10,350 bases of DNA. Origin: Rickettsiaceae bacterium. Its GTDB lineage: Bacteria > Pseudomonadota > Alphaproteobacteria > Rickettsiales > Rickettsiaceae. Shown piece by piece: positions 6,973-10,350 of the stretch. The stretch spans positions 1 to 10,350 of the forward strand of contig JAOMYS010000029.1 of assembly GCA_028372485.1 (NCBI GenBank), read 5' to 3'. The notes beneath the pieces were generated by a model. The model saw only the letters and a program-made list of their open reading frames with translations. It was not told the DNA's origin and ran no database searches. A program made the translations under genes and the position numbers. Within the stretch, counting starts at the first letter, position 1. Every line of letters starts with the position of its first letter.

Positions 6973-8206
6973 TTTTATCTCTATAGTATCTCTCAAGTAC
7001 TTTATCGCAAAAAAGAATGAGAAATTCGTTTCTATTATCTCAGCCATATCCCTTATTGGAATTACCATAGGTGTAGCAGCTCTGATTGTAGTAATGTCTG
7101 TAATGAATGGTTTTCATATAGAGCTTACAAAAAATATCATTGGTCTTAACGGTGATATACACATCACTCCGATTGGGAAAACAATTGAGGATCATAAATC
7201 AGTATTAAAAAAATTATCTGATTCTAACTTTGTTACTAAAACTATTTCTGTAGTATCTGGGCAGACTCTAATTCTCGGAGAAAGAAGTAATAGTGGAGCA
7301 ATTGTCAAAGGTATTGATATTGAAGATTTGAAAAACAAAGGAGAGATAGTTAGAAACGTATTTGACGGAAGTTTTTCTGATTATCACGGTTCTAATGTGG
7401 TAGCTATAGGCTCTGAACTTGCAAGAAATATAGGAGTTTCTAGCGGCTCTAAAATTAAAATGATAGTACCTAGTGTGCTTCCTACAATTTTTGGTAATAT
7501 GCCAAGAGCAAAGGATTTTACTGTGATTGCGATATTTAATAGCGGTTTATATGAATATGATGCTGGAACAATATTAATGCCACTTTCTGCGGCGCAGACA
7601 TTTTTCTCAAGTGGGGATAATATAAATTTAATTGAAGTCAGCGTTGATAATTCTGATCTAGCTAGAAAGTATTCTATAGAGATTCAAAAAGAGCTAGGAG
7701 CTTCTGTGCAGGTCAAAAGCTGGTTGCAGGATAATACACAATTTTTAAATGCTCTTGAAGTTGAACGTAGTGCAATGTTTCTTATTTTATCTCTTATAAT
7801 GATTGTTGCTGCTTTTAATATTGTCTCAAGTCTTTTTATGGTAGTAAAAGATAAAACCAAAGATATTGCTATTTTGAGAACTATTGGCGCTTCTACCCGT
7901 CAGATAATGTATATTTTTATTATTAATGGGATGTTAGTAGGTTTTATAGGAACAGCTCTTGGCGTTATTATTGGCTTGTTATTTTCCAAAAATATAGAGA
8001 GTATTAGAAAATTCTTAGAAGGAATATCTGGACTAACAATCTTTGACCCTGCCATATATTTCCTATATAGCCTGCCATCAGTGGTAAGAATTTCAGATAT
8101 TATATTAATATCCAGCCTTGCACTTGTAGCATCATTTCTTGCAACTATATACCCCGCTTATAAGGCATCTTCATTGAATCCTATTGAGGCAATGAGATAT
8201 GAATAA
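6962..8206 (+). CDS. lolC: Lipoprotein-releasing ABC transporter permease, LolC/LolE family
   Basis: This inner-membrane subunit of the Lol exporter pulls mature lipoproteins from the inner membrane and hands them to LolA. The 414-residue product has the family plan: a first membrane segment at about 22-45 (SIISAISLIGITIGVAAL, then VVMSVMNGF), a large periplasmic domain of roughly 220 residues, and three more segments near 270-295, 315-340 and 377-403 (FtsX-type). The coupling sequence KTKDIAILRTIGAST lies between the second and third segments. Only one permease gene is present, so a homodimer working with LolD is likely, as in bacteria that lack a separate LolE. It overlaps proS by 11 bases and lolD by 8 bases, which indicates translational coupling. 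Confidence 0.93.
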   Translation: MLSNFISIVSLKYFIAKKNEKFVSIISAISLIGITIGVAALIVVMSVMNGFHIELTKNIIGLNGDIHITPIGKTIEDHKSVLKKLSDSNFVTKTISVVSGQTLILGERSNSGAIVKGIDIEDLKNKGEIVRNVFDGSFSDYHGSNVVAIGSELARNIGVSSGSKIKMIVPSVLPTIFGNMPRAKDFTVIAIFNSGLYEYDAGTILMPLSAAQTFFSSGDNINLIEVSVDNSDLARKYSIEIQKELGASVQVKSWLQDNTQFLNALEVERSAMFLILSLIMIVAAFNIVSSLFMVVKDKTKDIAILRTIGASTRQIMYIFIINGMLVGFIGTALGVIIGLLFSKNIESIRKFLEGISGLTIFDPAIYFLYSLPSVVRISDIILISSLALVASFLATIYPAYKASSLNPIEAMRYE

Positions 8207-8882
8207 AAAACCTATATTAGAACTCAAGAATATCTCAAAAGATTATAAACAAGGCAGGTCTTTAGTAGAAGTGCTTGATGATATCAATCTTGAGGTATAC
8301 GCAGGTCAGATGGTTGCTATTATCGGCGCATCTGGTAGCGGGAAGTCAACGCTTCTTCATATTGCAGGTCTTCTTGATTTGCCAGATAGTGGAGATATTA
8401 TAATAGATAGAGTACCAAAGGAGAAAATATCTAATTTGCGATATGCTCATGAGATTCGTCTTAAAGATATGGGATTCATATACCAGCATCACCACTTATT
8501 AAAAGATTTTACTGCGCAAGAGAATGCTGCTATGCCTCTTATTATTGCTGGTATAAAAAAGCATGAGGCAATGGATAGATCTGCTGATATGCTGGAAAAG
8601 CTTGGTCTTGGTAAAAGGCTGTATAACGTTTCTGGTGAACTATCTGGTGGAGAGCAGCAGAGAGTCGCAATTGCACGAGCTCTTATTAACAATCCTAAAA
8701 TAATTTTAGCAGATGAACCAACGGGTAATTTAGATCCGCATACAGCTCTAGAGGTTTTTGACATGTTACTAGAGTCAGCTGAAAAATTCGGCGCAGCTGT
8801 CGTGATGGTTTCTCATAATCTAGATCTAGCAAGTAGAATGCATGCAATATATAAGCTAGAATCTGGGCTAACAAAATTATAA
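8199..8882 (+). CDS. lolD: Lipoprotein-releasing ABC transporter ATP-binding protein LolD
   Basis: This is the cytosolic ATPase of the Lol lipoprotein exporter, 227 residues long as expected. All ABC elements are intact: Walker A GASGSGKST (43-51), Q-loop FIYQHHHLL (93-101), signature LSGGEQQR (148-155), Walker B ILADEPTGNLD (169-179) and H-loop VSHN (204-207). The FIYQxHHLL pattern after the Q-loop and the order directly after a LolC/E permease favour LolD over the related MacB or FtsE ATPases. The start overlaps the permease gene by 8 bases, with GAGG about 10 bases upstream. It is the last gene of the proS-lolC-lolD group; a spacer with a hairpin follows. Confidence 0.95.
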   Translation: MNKKPILELKNISKDYKQGRSLVEVLDDINLEVYAGQMVAIIGASGSGKSTLLHIAGLLDLPDSGDIIIDRVPKEKISNLRYAHEIRLKDMGFIYQHHHLLKDFTAQENAAMPLIIAGIKKHEAMDRSADMLEKLGLGKRLYNVSGELSGGEQQRVAIARALINNPKIILADEPTGNLDPHTALEVFDMLLESAEKFGAAVVMVSHNLDLASRMHAIYKLESGLTKL

Positions 8883-8904
8883 TTCATTTAAACATAATTT
8901 CAAT

Positions 8905-8933
8905 TTGACTAATAAAATCAAAAAAATTAAACT
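8905..8933 (+). promoter_or_regulatory. Candidate promoter for the uridine kinase gene
   Basis: TTGACT at 8905-8910 (5 of 6 to the -35 consensus) is followed after exactly 17 bases by TAAACT at 8928-8933 (4 of 6 to the -10 consensus). A second TTGACT occurs at 8949-8954, with a poorer -10 partner. The -10 box overlaps the hairpin at 8929-8950. In AT-rich DNA such matches are common, so support is modest. Confidence 0.3.
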
Positions 8934-8950
8934 CCCTTTCCGAGGGGTTT
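8929..8950. terminator. Weak terminator-like hairpin between lolD and the uridine kinase
   Basis: AAACTCC (8929-8935) can pair with GGGGTTT (8944-8950) with one T-G wobble and an 8-base loop. On the plus strand the following bases (GACTTTCT) are only partly T-rich. On the minus strand the stem is followed by a strong T-run, so it would terminate better against transcription from the right. Either use is unproven. Confidence 0.35.
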
Positions 8951-8989
8951 GACTTTCTAGCTAATTGCGATTAATGGGGTGAATTAACA

Positions 8990-9685
8990 ATGGCATTTTT
9001 TCTTAAGAGATCGGTATTTTTACTAATTTTATTTATTAATATCTCTGCAGCTCATGCAACTACTATAATCTGCGTGGCAGGTGGTACTGGAGCTGGTAAA
9101 ACAACCATAGCAAATAAAATAAAAGCGCAAGTAGGTGATAGTGCAGCTATAATTAGCCAAGATTCTTACTACAAGGATTTATCTCATATGACAATAGAAG
9201 AAAGAGGCAAGGTAAATTTTGATCATCCTGATTCTATTGAGTTTAGCTTATTAAAAAAACATCTATTACAATTGAAAAATGGTGAGTCAATTGAAGTCCC
9301 TATATATGATTTCACTACGAGTAATAGAACAGGTAAGACAAAGACGCTCCTTCCAAAAGATATAATCATTTTAGAGGGGATTTTAGTGTTAGCTGTACCG
9401 GAGATACATGATATTCTTGATATTAAACTCTATGTGGAAGTTGAAGATGATGAGCGCTTATTGAGGAGAATAAAAAGAGATATAGAAGAAAGGGGGAGAA
9501 CTATAGAAAATGTCCGGAAACAATATCTTGCAACGGTGAAGCCAATGCATCAAAAATTTGTTGCACCTAGTAAAAAATTTGCAAATCTCATTATCCCTTA
9601 CGATTCTGAGAATATAGTAGCTGTAGATCTTTTAGTAACAGAGTTAAGAAAGAAGATTGCTGGTAGGCAATATGCGGCTAAGTAA
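8990..9685 (+). CDS. udk: Uridine kinase with an N-terminal signal peptide
   Basis: Uridine kinase phosphorylates uridine and cytidine to UMP and CMP in pyrimidine salvage. The catalytic part is complete: P-loop GGTGAGKT (31-38), ISQDSYYKDL, NFDHPDSIEF, VPIYDFTTSNR, DIIILEGILVL, the lid RRIKRDIEERGRT and a normal C-terminal end. The 231-residue length exceeds the usual 205-215 by a leader of about 23 residues: MAFFLKRS, then a hydrophobic run VFLLILFINISA, then AHA as a signal-peptidase-type site. The first strand of the kinase (TTIICVAGG) starts right after it. GGGGTGA at 8976-8982, 7 bases before the ATG, is among the best ribosome binding sites in the window and supports this start; no ATG, GTG or TTG lies between leader and P-loop strand. 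The enzyme is therefore probably exported or membrane-anchored, which is unusual for this family. Confidence 0.93.
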   Translation: MAFFLKRSVFLLILFINISAAHATTIICVAGGTGAGKTTIANKIKAQVGDSAAIISQDSYYKDLSHMTIEERGKVNFDHPDSIEFSLLKKHLLQLKNGESIEVPIYDFTTSNRTGKTKTLLPKDIIILEGILVLAVPEIHDILDIKLYVEVEDDERLLRRIKRDIEERGRTIENVRKQYLATVKPMHQKFVAPSKKFANLIIPYDSENIVAVDLLVTELRKKIAGRQYAAK

Positions 9686-9781
9686 TTTATCGTAACTATC
9701 TCTGATATTAAAATCACTTATCTTGGTTAAAATTTTAGTACATTACACATATTTATTTGAGCAAGATTAATATTCAAAATA

Positions 9782-9811
9782 CTATACTTCATAGAAAAAA
9801 AGAAAGTATAG
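9782..9811. promoter_or_regulatory. 8-bp inverted repeat directly before the last gene, overlapping a candidate -10 box
   Basis: CTATACTT (9782-9789) and AAGTATAG (9804-9811) are exact reverse complements with a 14-base A-rich spacer, and the second arm ends 2 bases before the ATG at 9814. TTGAGC at 9757-9762 followed after 17 bases by TACTAT at 9780-9785 could be a promoter, placing one arm in the -10 box; TATACT at 9783-9788 is another -10 candidate. Operator or start-masking RNA hairpin are both possible. Confidence 0.4.
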
Positions 9812-9813
9812 CT

Positions 9814-10350
9814 ATGAAATATAAATACAAACTAAAATGTCTGATACTATCTACGGCTCTAATCAGCAATAATGTTCAAGCCCATTGGTGGGACGATGTT
9901 ATTTCAGTGGTAGGAATAGCTGCACTTGCAGTACCTGGTCTAGATGTGGTTGCTGCTGGTGTTGATGTAGCAGAAGCAATAGATGCTGGGGTAGATATTG
10001 CTGACGCAGCTACTAGTATTGGTTCAGACGTAGATGATGTCGTTGATGCTGCAAAGAGTGTAAAAACAGCATTTGAAGATGGTTCTTCTTTGGAAGACAA
10101 AATAACTGAAGTAGGAAAATTAGCAAAAAAGGTACATAAAGTTGTTGATGATCTAAAGGCGATTAAAGATCAAACAGAGAAAATAAGAACAGCAATACAT
10201 AAGTTGGAAGCTGTACAAAATGCTATTCCAGCTAATGTGTCTGGTGCGAGTGCAAATGGGCATGTCTCGGCAAGTACATTAACTGCTATAGGTAAAAGGA
10301 TTACAACTGCTTTATCTGGCGTTTCTTCGGGAGATGATAGTTATAAAGAA
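9814..10350 (+). CDS. Secreted protein of unknown family (5' part, runs off the window)
   Basis: I do not recognise this protein. The frame is open from ATG 9814 to the window end (179 codons, no stop). Residues 1-23 look like a signal peptide: lysine-rich MKYKYKLK, hydrophobic CLILSTALIS, and NVQA as cleavage site before HWWDD. The mature part begins with a hydrophobic stretch (VISVVGIAALAVPGLDVVAA). It continues with a loosely repeated, Asp- and Ala-rich pattern of 10-12 residues (GVDVAEAIDAG, GVDIADAATSIGS, DVDDVVDAAKS), then a lysine-rich helical, probably coiled-coil part (KLAKKVHKVVDDLKAIKD) and a Ser/Ala/Gly-rich stretch. A secreted or surface protein of an intracellular bacterium is likely. 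The spacer of 128 bases and own promoter-like boxes suggest it is transcribed apart from the kinase. Confidence 0.8.
   Translation, partial: MKYKYKLKCLILSTALISNNVQAHWWDDVISVVGIAALAVPGLDVVAAGVDVAEAIDAGVDIADAATSIGSDVDDVVDAAKSVKTAFEDGSSLEDKITEVGKLAKKVHKVVDDLKAIKDQTEKIRTAIHKLEAVQNAIPANVSGASANGHVSASTLTAIGKRITTALSGVSSGDDSYKE

Noticed and set aside
8489..8764. Minus-strand 91-codon open frame opposite lolD
   Set aside because: Shadow of a conserved ABC ATPase; composition is serine-rich as expected from reading such a gene backwards.
9876..10100. Minus-strand Ser/Thr/Ala-rich 74-codon open frame
   Set aside because: It is the mirror of the Asp/Ala-rich repeat in the plus-strand secreted protein, which has a proper start and signal peptide.
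1..10350. CRISPR array, phage attachment site or toxin-antitoxin pair
   Set aside because: No regularly spaced direct repeats, integrase, or small paired genes of such families were seen.

Overview
This AT-rich window has the look of a reduced alphaproteobacterial genome, most likely an obligate intracellular Rickettsiales-type bacterium. The evidence is indirect. ProS is the short form without an editing insertion, CcmC, FdxA and a single LolC/E-type permease plus LolD are present, and there is a decayed IS630-family transposase and a disrupted TPR gene. Genus cannot be assigned by reading alone.

Left part (1-2464, all minus strand): a decayed IS630-family transposase fragment runs off the left edge. 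Next to it is a methionine-synthase-like protein containing only the MetE C-terminal catalytic fold and carrying an apparent N-terminal signal peptide. A 265-bp gap follows, with a candidate -10 box beside an inverted repeat. Then comes a very compact glutamine-synthetase-like protein that lacks the N-terminal beta-grasp domain.

Middle part (2448-5655, plus strand): pgeF starts divergently on top of the start of the glutamine-synthetase-like gene. It is followed closely by ccmC (heme handling for cytochrome c maturation) and fdxA (7Fe ferredoxin). An 11-bp perfect inverted repeat wraps the fdxA stop codon. Next is a TPR gene with a cysteine-rich start and an in-frame TAA inside its third repeat, then folE (GTP cyclohydrolase I).

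Right part (5671-10350, plus strand): proS, lolC/E and lolD overlap end to end and form a tight operon for prolyl-tRNA charging and lipoprotein release to the outer membrane. After a short spacer with a hairpin and promoter-like boxes comes a full uridine kinase preceded by a textbook signal peptide. The window ends inside a secreted protein of unknown family whose start lies just after an 8-bp inverted repeat.

The most interesting theme is export. Two enzymes that are normally cytosolic (uridine kinase and a MetE-like methyltransferase) each carry a signal-peptide-like N-terminus in front of an otherwise normal catalytic domain, and a third predicted secreted protein lies directly after the kinase. 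No CRISPR array, tRNA or rRNA was seen. No stretch over 300 bases lacks a gene or gene remnant.
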